Below, in pieces: positions 1-6,522 of a DNA stretch of 33,725 bases. How positions within the stretch are numbered: position 1 is the first letter of the stretch; every line of letters starts with the position of its first letter. The DNA lies in NCBI RefSeq assembly GCF_017114945.1, contig NZ_JABXKQ010000147.1, positions 1 through 33,725 on the forward strand. The letters run 5' to 3'. The notes under the pieces were generated by a model. The model saw only the letters and a program-made list of their open reading frames with translations. It ran no database searches and was not told where the DNA came from. A program made the position numbers and the translations under genes. The DNA comes from Nostoc sp. JL34 (GTDB lineage: Bacteria; Cyanobacteriota; Cyanobacteriia; Cyanobacteriales; Nostocaceae).

Positions 1-52
1 GTTTAGGGGTAGCCCTACGCAAAAATAGCTCGATGCCAGGATTCATTATTTA

Positions 53-102
53 AAACAAAAACTCCCAAGCTAGCAATCATGTGAGCTTGGGAGTTTTTGT
101 TT
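53..102. terminator. Strong bidirectional hairpin terminator
   Basis: A perfect 19-bp inverted repeat (arms 53-71 and 84-102, 12-nt loop) has a CTCCCAAGCT/AGCTTGGGAG core flanked by A-rich and T-rich arms, so a U-tract follows the stem on either strand. It probably ends a gene that lies left of the window. The first 50 bases hold no recognisable coding sequence. Confidence 0.8.
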
Positions 103-461
103 ATCTTGAGAATTGTTAAGTCTTGATTGTGTCAGTATTTACCCTGTTTTCCAAAAACTAGGCTAGATAAGGCTTTAAACTTATAAGATTCAATTTATAC
201 ATGGCAGTTGCGTCATAATAAAGTATCAAAATGACTTTTGTTGATAGCTAAACTTCACGATTATTAACCATGCTAGCTTCCTCATAGAGCTGACAGAAGT
301 CCCATAATCCAATAGGCTGATCTTAGAGTAGTAATTTTTCACCAAGCTCATCTACGCAAAAAGGTAGGCTTCATTGCTCAGCACTTTTGGATGACTATGT
401 GCAACAAGTTTGCCTATCCTCTATCACATAACTTAGTCGTTAATAACTACCTGTATAGAAA
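103..461. other. Intergenic region, nothing recognised
   Basis: This AT-rich stretch between the hairpin at 53-102 and the first gene shows no coding frame, RNA gene or clear repeat. It must contain the promoter of the gene at 462, but I could not pick out convincing -35/-10 elements. Confidence 0.5.
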
Positions 462-791
462 ATGACCCTTAAAATCATCCAGAACTTTGATGGCAGTTTC
501 ACTCTTGAAATACAAGCTCAAGAAACTCTATTTAATTTATTGAGAAGTGTTGCTTTCTTAAAGCAACTTTGTGAACAGTTACAGTGTGAGCAAGTTAGAT
601 TTACAGAATTGCTTTTCCAGCCAGTTCCTTACAGCTTAACTACCACTAAAGGAATGCCGAGAGAATTTGAAAAGTATTATGAATCTGATGAATATGCCAT
701 CATCAACGTACCGCCAAATTTCATGTTTAGTGCTAAGATTTTTAAGCCTAGTCGCCTTTGTGCAGTTTACCAAAAATTGGGTAATAGGTAA
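462..791 (+). CDS. Hypothetical protein (109 aa)
   Basis: This encodes a small soluble protein with no signal peptide or membrane segment. The N-terminus (MTLKIIQNFDGSFTLEIQ) reads like a beta-hairpin, followed by a helical stretch with two cysteines (CEQLQCEQ). I do not recognise the family. The ATG at 462 follows an A-rich GAAA stretch rather than a strong Shine-Dalgarno. It lies 72 bp before the GIY-YIG-like gene on the same strand, so co-transcription is possible. Codon use looks like that of its neighbours. It is called real because the frame is clean and co-oriented with the next two genes, but there is no homology evidence. Confidence 0.55.
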   Translation: MTLKIIQNFDGSFTLEIQAQETLFNLLRSVAFLKQLCEQLQCEQVRFTELLFQPVPYSLTTTKGMPREFEKYYESDEYAIINVPPNFMFSAKIFKPSRLCAVYQKLGNR

Positions 792-863
792 TTTTCAAGA
801 TAATTTTTCCCTACTTAGCAATTCTCAATACTGAAGGCAAATAGCAAGTTTGATCTTTGATGT

Positions 864-1412
864 ATGGCTCCTCAAACAAATCTTTCTTCTTTGGCAAACC
901 TGGAATATATTCCTTATATTGACGCTAGCGGTCAATTACCCGAACAATTTCAGGGTCAAATCGGTATATATGCTATTTTCGACCAAGAAAAGGTGTTGCA
1001 ATTTGTAGGATATTCCCGTGATGTTTACCTTAGCCTCAAGCAGCATTTAGTCCGTCAGCCACAGCAATGCTATTGGGTCAAAGTTCATACTATTGAACGC
1101 CCTAGTCGCACAATTTTAGAAAATACTGAAAATGCTTGGATTGCTGAAAATGGCAGTGTCCCTTGGGGCAATGGAGATAACAAGGAAAAATGGACTCATC
1201 CCATTGATGTCAAAGTAGTAATGACACCTGAAGAACAGGCAAATTATCAAAATCCAGCTAATGATGAATTAGCACAAATAAAAATTATTAAAAATGTGGC
1301 ACGCAGAGTAGAAGCAGAAATTTCAACGCAATTGTTAGAACTGCGTGGTTTGCAAATGCAAATTCGTTTCAATCCTAAATTGAAAGAAGAAGGTTTACTA
1401 GATTTGAAATGA
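864..1412 (+). CDS. GIY-YIG-like nuclease-family protein
   Basis: The protein has 182 residues. Around residues 34-49 it carries a GIY motif (IGIYAIF), a short spacer, and FVG in place of the classical YIG, followed by Y50 and R52; this is the usual N-terminal layout of GIY-YIG domains. Downstream are glutamates at E87 and E90 and a W-I-A-E-N-G segment (residues 92-97) where the catalytic Glu/Asn would fall. The C-terminal third is helical and charged. Members of this fold cut DNA (UvrC, homing enzymes); the exact role of this cyanobacterial subfamily is unknown to me, and the degenerate YIG leaves activity uncertain. It sits between a hypothetical gene and the kinase gene, 48 bp upstream of the latter. 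Confidence 0.7.
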   Translation: MAPQTNLSSLANLEYIPYIDASGQLPEQFQGQIGIYAIFDQEKVLQFVGYSRDVYLSLKQHLVRQPQQCYWVKVHTIERPSRTILENTENAWIAENGSVPWGNGDNKEKWTHPIDVKVVMTPEEQANYQNPANDELAQIKIIKNVARRVEAEISTQLLELRGLQMQIRFNPKLKEEGLLDLK

Positions 1413-1460
1413 AGGTAGTTTTGGGGAAAACTATCTTATGAATATCGCTTGTAATATCCC

Positions 1461-2918
1461 ATGACAATACAGCTGCTGAACGATCGCTATCAAGTTATTC
1501 GCACACTGGGTGCTGGTGGGTTTGGTGAAACCTATCTAGCTGAAGATACTTATATGCCCTCAAAGCGTAGTTGTGTGGTTAAACAACTAAGACCGATTCA
1601 CAATAATCCCCAAATTTACCAGTTGGTGCAAGAGAGGTTTCAACGCGAAGCAGCTATTTTAGAAGAACTCGGTGGTGCAAATGAGCAAATTCCGGCATTG
1701 TATGCCTACTTCTCCTCAAGCGGACAATTTTACTTAGTTCAGGAGTGGATTGAGGGCGATACCCTAACTGGAAAAGTCCAGAAGCAGGGGCTATTTAGTG
1801 AAGGCGCTGTCCAGGAATTATTCATGAATTTATTACCCGTCCTGGATTACGTTCACTCCAAGCATATCGTTCACCGCGATATTAAACCGGATAATATCAT
1901 TGTGCGCCATCGAGACGGTAAACCAGTGCTGATTGATTTTGGCGCTATACGGGAATCGATGGGAACAGTAGTAAATTCTCAAGGCAATCCTACTAGTTCG
2001 ATTGTAATTGGTACGCCTGGCTATATGCCGAGCGAACAAGCCGCAGGTAGACCTGTTTATTCTAGTGATTTATACAGTTTAGGAATGACGGTAATTTATT
2101 TGCTCACTGGTAAACAGGCGCAACAACTAGAAACCGATTCTCAGACGGGTGAAATTATCTGGCGGCAATATGCCAGTCATGTTAGCCCAATTATGGCAAG
2201 AGTAATCGATCGGGCGATCGCTTATCATCCACGCGATCGCTACCCTACAGCCAGAGCAATGCTGGATTCTTTGCAGAGCATAGCAAATCCAATTCCACCG
2301 ACGCAACCCCTGTTGACTCAACCGACTGTAGTCTCTGCACCGCCACCTCAGACAGTGCCTATCAAACCACAGCCTAGCCCTCAAAGTAGTAATAGTCAGA
2401 ATAATATTCTCATGGGCAGTTTGATAGCAGGTGGGTTAATTGGTGCATCTGTAATTATTAGTCAAGTGTTACCCAAATCTTCTCAACCCATAGCAGATAA
2501 AACGGTATTACCTTCAGAAACACCGTCAAATGTTACAAGCCCAGTGATAACTCCTACATTTACACCAACTACCCCATCTGTTCCAACTCAATCACCTTCC
2601 GCGACTACATCAATACCGCCAGTTGATACCACAACTCTCAACAATTATCTCTGGCTTTCTCAAAGACTTGTAAATGATGCAGATTTGGATGGTAAAAGCG
2701 GTTTTGAACTAGATATTATGCGAAATTCGATTTTTGCCATTCATGGCCGCCGTTTTGATAATACTGAATTGCAAAATTACTTTAATAACCAACCTTGGTA
2801 TCGTCCTACATATTCACCAAAGACATTTCCAGCTAAATTGCTGACAAAATTAGAGCAACAGAATGTAGAAAATATCAGCAAATATCAGGTTAATACTGGG
2901 TTAAGATATTTTAAATAA
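1461..2918 (+). CDS. Membrane Ser/Thr protein kinase with YARHG domain
   Basis: This is a eukaryote-type (Hanks) kinase of 485 residues. Visible motifs are the glycine loop LGAGGFGETY (residues 16-25), the ATP-binding lysine K41 in VVKQL, the catalytic loop HRDIKPDN (138-145), DFG (159-161) and the activation segment GTPGYMPSEQ (184-193). A proline-rich linker leads to one transmembrane segment (about 313-335, LMGSLIAGGLIGASVII), then a Thr/Pro-rich spacer and a C-terminal domain of about 80 residues. That domain contains a small LWLSQR start, FAIHGRRF and a W-Y-R-P motif, typical of YARHG domains. The inferred topology is kinase inside and YARHG outside the plasma membrane, suggesting transduction of an envelope signal; the ligand is unknown. 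All catalytic residues are present, so it should be active. Confidence 0.93.
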   Translation: MTIQLLNDRYQVIRTLGAGGFGETYLAEDTYMPSKRSCVVKQLRPIHNNPQIYQLVQERFQREAAILEELGGANEQIPALYAYFSSSGQFYLVQEWIEGDTLTGKVQKQGLFSEGAVQELFMNLLPVLDYVHSKHIVHRDIKPDNIIVRHRDGKPVLIDFGAIRESMGTVVNSQGNPTSSIVIGTPGYMPSEQAAGRPVYSSDLYSLGMTVIYLLTGKQAQQLETDSQTGEIIWRQYASHVSPIMARVIDRAIAYHPRDRYPTARAMLDSLQSIANPIPPTQPLLTQPTVVSAPPPQTVPIKPQPSPQSSNSQNNILMGSLIAGGLIGASVIISQVLPKSSQPIADKTVLPSETPSNVTSPVITPTFTPTTPSVPTQSPSATTSIPPVDTTTLNNYLWLSQRLVNDADLDGKSGFELDIMRNSIFAIHGRRFDNTELQNYFNNQPWYRPTYSPKTFPAKLLTKLEQQNVENISKYQVNTGLRYFK

Positions 2919-3595
2919 CTAAGTTTTTCATAATCGGGGAGTGAGAACTGGGGAAAATAACCAATACTTTTCTACAAGAGGCTCTGCTAACGGCAAAATC
3001 TCACAGTGAGTAGTAGTTGGAGAAAGCTGATTATATGAAACTGTAGATTTACTCAGTACAAGTGCCCTTTGCTCTTGTGTAAGTTCTTGTATTAGTTTTG
3101 ACTTATAAATCGATTTATTGCTACTTATTAGATAAAATCTAGGTTAGTTTGTGTAGTATATCAGACAATTACATGGATATTCAATACTCTAAAATTGAAA
3201 GATATTAGGGGGCTAATCCTAGTGAAATGTATGTAGGGTCAGAACAAAACTGTGTTTGTCTGTCATAAACTATATCTCTAGATACTAGTCAGTTTCAGAA
3301 CCAAGCATTTATATCTAATATATAAGATTCCTATCTGTAAGATTAGAAATCGATAAGTTAAAGAAATGCCATTTTTATATTTTCTTTGTTATTTTGTATT
3401 TAACGGGACAGTTCTTCATCATTTGGTGGGCTTAAATAACAATTAGTTAAACCATTTCCCTTCCCAAAGATGCATGTAAATTGTTTGCATTATGCCTACT
3501 TTGCTTCTGAATCTACAAGCACAATGCAAATTGACCAAAAATATTACATGTGAACATTTTCAATCGGTAAATAGTTCATCTACACAAGGAAAGCC
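2919..3595. other. Long intergenic region, no gene seen
   Basis: This is 677 bases of AT-rich DNA between the kinase gene and the Mo-nitrogenase-domain gene. I see no coding frame of convincing length, no tRNA and no strong terminator hairpin. The AAGGA at 3586-3590 is the likely ribosome binding site of the next gene. I looked for NtcA-type GTA-N8-TAC sites and found no clean match. Confidence 0.5.
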
Positions 3596-3967
3596 TTGCC
3601 TAAAACTATGCTTAAAACACAAGGTCATCGTATTTTTTTGCCTGCTTTTATTAAACCTTTAGAAGAAAAAAATCAAATAGGTAGTAAAAAGCAATTTGCT
3701 CAACCAAAATTAGATTTATTGCAACCATTACGTCAATGGCTCGATAAAATTGAGATTCAGAATCGGAAATTAGCCAAATTTATTGCTAAACTAATTCCTG
3801 CTCAGTGTCCATTCGAGCGTGATATCATGCTTTTTGGCCGCAAAATAGCTCATATTCCGCCAATGTGCAAGCTGAATCCGCTTTATAACGAACTTGTCTA
3901 CTTGCGTTTTCGCGCTTTGTGTTATCTAGTCGATCAGTGTGGAGAGGATATTCAATCCTACTGCTGA
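3596..3967 (+). CDS. Mo-dependent nitrogenase C-terminal domain protein
   Basis: The 123-residue protein matches the small cyanobacterial family named after a Mo-dependent nitrogenase C-terminal domain. The conserved part spans about residues 40-120: LLQPLRQWLDKIEI, then LAKFIAKLIPAQCPFERDI, a basic FGRKIAHIPPMCKLNPLY segment and a LRFRALCYL-x-DQCGED end. Three cysteines sit in conserved-looking positions. I chose the TTG at 3596 because AAGGA (3586-3590) lies five bases before it; an ATG at 3608 is the alternative and loses four residues. The family name does not prove a role in nitrogen fixation, as these proteins also occur away from nif genes and none are nearby here. The frameshifted cupin begins 22 bp downstream. 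Confidence 0.75.
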   Translation: MPKTMLKTQGHRIFLPAFIKPLEEKNQIGSKKQFAQPKLDLLQPLRQWLDKIEIQNRKLAKFIAKLIPAQCPFERDIMLFGRKIAHIPPMCKLNPLYNELVYLRFRALCYLVDQCGEDIQSYC

Positions 3968-3989
3968 ATATAACTAGAGCAAACACAAT

Positions 3990-4263
3990 ATGGAAATTAA
4001 AATTGAGCATCAACTTAAGACTTGAATATCTCAATAAATTAGGTGTATTTAAATGGGAAATTTGGAAAAAGGAAGTTTCAAAATTTCCTTTGACTTATGA
4101 TTCTCAAGAAACTTGCTATTTTTTGGAAGGTGACGTATTTGTTATTCCTGATGGGGGAGAACCAGTGCAAATGGGTAAGGGCAATTTAGTGATTTTTCCC
4201 GCTGGTATGTCTTGCACATGGGAAATTACAAAGGACGTAAAGAAGCATTATTACTTTGAGTAG
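3990..4263 (+). pseudogene. Small cupin protein, frameshifted near N-terminus
   Basis: From 4024 to the stop at 4263 the frame encodes a cupin of the cyanobacterial/plant small type: LGVFKWEIWKKEVSKF, CYFLEGDVFVIPDGGEP, MGKGNLVIFPAGMSCTWEI and KKHYYFE. The expected start, MEIKIEHQ, is encoded by the ATG at 3990 but in the preceding frame, which hits TGA at 4023-4025 after 11 codons. Skipping one base at ACT-TGA-A joins the halves into a 90-residue protein, and the spacing between HQ and LGV (eight residues) then agrees with family members as I remember them. It may be a one-base insertion mutation, a sequencing error, or +1 frameshifting. A TTG at 4003 in the second frame could alternatively start a shortened protein. 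The function of this cupin family is unknown; most likely a small sugar-isomerase-like or binding fold. Confidence 0.75.
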
Positions 4264-4267
4264 TCAA

Positions 4268-4337
4268 AAATCAAAATTGATCAACTTTTTTTCTTGATTA
4301 TCCAGAAAAGCAACATTTCATAAATCAATTTTGATTT
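4268..4337 (+). terminator. Inverted repeat after cupin, possible terminator
   Basis: Perfect 14-bp arms AAATCAAAATTGAT (4268-4281) and ATCAATTTTGATTT (4324-4337) flank 42 bases that include a T8 run. It starts four bases after the cupin stop. The stem is AT-rich and the loop long, so it is either a weak terminator or a small palindromic repeat. Confidence 0.4.
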
Positions 4338-4493
4338 CTCTTATGGGAAAGTTCGCGGCGAGTATCGTAGGATAAAATGGCAGAATTGGTAAATTTCTTA
4401 TATCCATCTCTGTCGAAACTTGTTGTAACTGCATCCCTAAACAATATTCATAGAAATAGCTCGTCTAATTGTCTCCAAATTTGGCAGTAAACA

Positions 4494-4529
4494 AAGATCC
4501 CCGACAACTTTTGCGAAGTCGGGGATCTT
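4494..4529. terminator. GC-rich hairpin, terminator or dispersed repeat
   Basis: Perfect 12-bp arms AAGATCCCCGAC (4494-4505) and GTCGGGGATCTT (4518-4529) enclose a 12-nt loop. Similar GATCCCCGAC hairpins recur between genes in Nostocales. There is no long U-tract, so it may be a repeat or RNA-stabilising stem rather than an intrinsic terminator. The rest of 4264-4657 shows no supported gene; a 37-codon frame at about 4378 is not convincing. Confidence 0.6.
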
Positions 4530-4657
4530 GTGCGATCGCCAGCACAGAAGATTCAGAGAGTTCATAATCGTGTTAGTGGGAGTTTAGTTACGGAAGATAC
4601 TATTTAGTAGCAAAAGGTTTCATCCCACCGCAATTTTATTGAGGAAAATCATTAACA

Positions 4658-5404
4658 ATGTTACTGCATTTAAGTACTTGGCAAGAAGTCGAAGCTTATT
4701 TACAGCAGTCAAAGGGGATTATTTTTCCTATTGGTTCCACAGAACAACATGGGCCAACGGGGCTAATTGGTACTGATGCTATTTGTGCAGAAGCGATCGC
4801 AGCCGGTGTGGGTGACGCAACTCAAGCGATCGTTGGCCCTACAATCAATGTGGGGATGGCACTGCATCATACTGCTTTTCCTGGCACAATCAGTCTGCGT
4901 CCCAGCACTTTGATTCAAGTAGTGCGAGATTATGTAACTTGTTTAGCTAAAGCTGGTTTTAGCAAGTTCTACTTTATTAACGGACACGGGGGAAACATCG
5001 CTACTCTCAAAGCTGCTTTCTCGGAAACTTACGCTCATTTAGAAGATTTGCAGATTACTAATGCTCGACAGGTGCAATGTCAAGTAGCAAACTGGTTTAT
5101 GTGCGGTTCTGTATATAAGTTAGCTAAAGAATTATATGGGGATCAAGAAGGTTCTCATGCAACCCCAAGTGAAGTCGCCCTCACCCAGTACGTTTATCCA
5201 CAAGCGATTAAGCAAGCACCCCTTTCACCAGAAGTTGCAAGCGGACATCGGATTTATAGCGCAGGTGACTTTCGAGTCCGTTATCCAGATGGACGTATGG
5301 GATCAAATCCGGGTTTAGCAACGCCTGAACACGGTAAGCAATTTTATGATTTGGCGGTGAAAGAACTTAGCAATGGGTATTTGGAATTTGTGAACGCTCA
5401 ATAA
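4658..5404 (+). CDS. Creatininase-family amidohydrolase
   Basis: At 248 residues this is the usual size for the creatininase/creatinine amidohydrolase family of metal-dependent amide hydrolases. Family motifs are clear: FPIGSTEQHGP (23-33) with E29 and H31, GTD ending at D40, MALHHTAFPGTISL (67-80), FINGHGGN (106-113) with H110, and EGSHATPSEV (164-173). These give the expected metal ligands. The start is the ATG at 4658, preceded by GAGGAAAA. The substrate cannot be read from the sequence; relatives act on creatinine, on formamide intermediates and on peptide-like cofactors, and cyanobacterial members are mostly uncharacterised. It stands alone on the plus strand, with a probable terminator at 5423-5452. 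Confidence 0.85.
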   Translation: MLLHLSTWQEVEAYLQQSKGIIFPIGSTEQHGPTGLIGTDAICAEAIAAGVGDATQAIVGPTINVGMALHHTAFPGTISLRPSTLIQVVRDYVTCLAKAGFSKFYFINGHGGNIATLKAAFSETYAHLEDLQITNARQVQCQVANWFMCGSVYKLAKELYGDQEGSHATPSEVALTQYVYPQAIKQAPLSPEVASGHRIYSAGDFRVRYPDGRMGSNPGLATPEHGKQFYDLAVKELSNGYLEFVNAQ

Positions 5405-5422
5405 AAGTTATGGAAACAGATT

Positions 5423-5452
5423 GTAGAGATGCGAGTCAAATTGCGTCTCTGC
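5423..5452 (+). terminator. Hairpin downstream of creatininase gene
   Basis: GTAGAGATGCG (5423-5433) and TGCGTCTCTGC (5442-5452) form a stem with G-U pairs around a short loop, followed by AAAAAATC. It resembles the GTAGAGACGCG hairpins that are common between cyanobacterial genes. It lies 19 bases after the stop codon at 5404. Confidence 0.55.
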
Positions 5453-5501
5453 AAAAAATCTCATATAAAATATTATGAATTTAGCTCAAATTTCAGACTG
5501 C

Positions 5502-5806
5502 TGAACCTCAAACATTAAGTTTTTTACTCGAACATTGAGCCTTTGAACTCGGAAGTCCGACCTTTTTACTCGAACGTTGAGCCTCTGAAATCGGAAGTTG
5601 CACCTTTTTACTTGAACGTTGAGCCTCTGAACTCGGAAGTTGCACCTTTTTACTCGAACGTTGAGCCTCTGAACTCGGAAGTTGCGCCTTTTTGCTTGAA
5701 CGTTGAGCCTTTGAACTCGAAAGTTGCACCTTTTTACTCGAACATTGAGCCTCTGAACTCGGAAGTTGCGCCTTTTTGCTTGAACGTTGAGCCTTTGAAC
5801 TCAAAA
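5502..5806. repeat. 42-bp tandem repeat array (7 good copies)
   Basis: The marker TTGAGCC recurs at 5535, 5577, 5619, 5661, 5703, 5745 and 5787, exactly 42 bases apart. The unit runs TTGAGCCTCTGAACTCGGAA then GTTGCACCTTTTTACTCGAACG. A partial copy precedes the first marker. Because 42 is divisible by three, both strands stay open: the plus strand reads EPLNSEVAPFYSNV-type 14-residue units and the minus strand reads SSKAQRSSKKVQLP-type units. Neither open frame has a family I recognise, and a start codon with a good ribosome site is lacking, so I treat this as a repeat rather than a gene. Copies differ mainly at a few third-position-like sites. Confidence 0.9.
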
Positions 5807-5809
5807 AAT

Positions 5810-5899
5810 AAAGCTCAGAATTTGGAATGTCGTGCTTTTAACTCCAACATTCAAATTCTGAGCTTTAATGTTGCACGTTTTAAGTGCAACATTAAAGCT
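5810..5899. repeat. Degenerate repeat copies forming nested hairpins
   Basis: Two further diverged 42-base units follow the array. They form two stems that share bases. Stem 1 pairs AAAGCTCAGAATTTG (from 5810) with CAAATTCTGAGCTTT (ending 5866). Stem 2 is a perfect 16-bp hairpin, AGCTTTAATGTTGCAC (5861-5876) with its complement (5884-5899) around a 7-nt loop. The six bases 5861-5866 belong to both, so the stems exclude each other. Stem 2 lies five bases past the stop of the minus-strand gene at 5905 and may act as its terminator, although no U-tract follows. Confidence 0.75.
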
Positions 5900-5904
5900 A
5901 TTTT

Positions 5905-6378
5905 CTACAACGCTGCTTTTTGAGACTTGGATTTTGCAGGTTTACGAGCAAATCGTTGTCCCATTTCCACAACTACTGCATCTAAACCCGCGCCCTGTCC
6001 ACTGGCTTTGGCATAGTTATACACCTGTAACGCGGCTGCATAAGCTTCACTACCGACTGCAAGAGATGTATCATCTACCAACTCTTGTAACTGCGTCAAC
6101 GACAACAACACCGGATACAACGCTTCAAATAATTGCACATCCTTCCGCATCTCTTCTAAGTCAAACGATCGCGGTAAAAACTCTGGATTCTGCGCCGCCA
6201 CCTCTAATGCTTTACTCACAAACGCCCGACTCTTATCTCCCATCTTGGGTAAAGTCTTGCGATCGTCGGCACTCAAATCAACCAAAAATGGTAGCTTTTC
6301 TTTAATGGTGGCGATGGCTTGCAACACAGCATCTCTTTCTGTTTGTGCCAACGTTGCACTAATTAGGGTCGTAGACAT
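5905..6378 (-). CDS. Conserved hypothetical protein (157 aa)
   Basis: The protein is all-helical in appearance and 157 residues long, with no signal peptide or membrane span. Features are an N-terminal AVLQAIATIKEKLPFLVDLS segment, LPKMGDKSRAFVSKALEVA, a long amphipathic helix region to LVDDTSLAVGSEAYAAALQVYNYAK, and a basic tail rich in Lys/Ala/Ser. It resembles a family of uncharacterised bacterial proteins of similar size, but I cannot name a function. Transcription runs leftward into the hairpins at 5810-5899; the PhoD-like gene lies upstream on the same strand across a hairpin at 6469-6515, so it probably has its own promoter. Confidence 0.75.
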   Translation of the reverse strand: MSTTLISATLAQTERDAVLQAIATIKEKLPFLVDLSADDRKTLPKMGDKSRAFVSKALEVAAQNPEFLPRSFDLEEMRKDVQLFEALYPVLLSLTQLQELVDDTSLAVGSEAYAAALQVYNYAKASGQGAGLDAVVVEMGQRFARKPAKSKSQKAAL

Positions 6379-6468
6379 AGAAATAACTCTCCAGTATGTT
6401 TCTTGAATCTAGAGTGCCCACAGATACAAGCAAAATTTCCATTCGCAGAGTCAAGCCGATCATCGAAG

Positions 6469-6515
6469 AGGACAAGGGGATGAAACTTTACCTTGTCTCC
6501 CCCTCCCCTTGTCCT
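6469..6515 (-). terminator. Hairpin after phosphatase gene
   Basis: Perfect 12-bp arms AGGACAAGGGGA (6469-6480) and TCCCCTTGTCCT (6504-6515) lie just past the 3' end of the PhoD-like gene (stop at 6523). The loop contains a second CCTTGTC motif, which allows alternative pairing. No clean U-tract follows, so termination is plausible but not proven. Confidence 0.55.
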
Positions 6516-6522
6516 ATAAAGG

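Noticed and set aside
5502..5806. CRISPR array
   Set aside because: The units are contiguous near-identical 42-mers with no unique spacers, and no cas genes are in view.
5508..5923. Repeat-encoded proteins on either strand (98 and 126 residues)
   Set aside because: Open frames follow from a period divisible by three; no ribosome site, no recognised family, and both strands are equally open.
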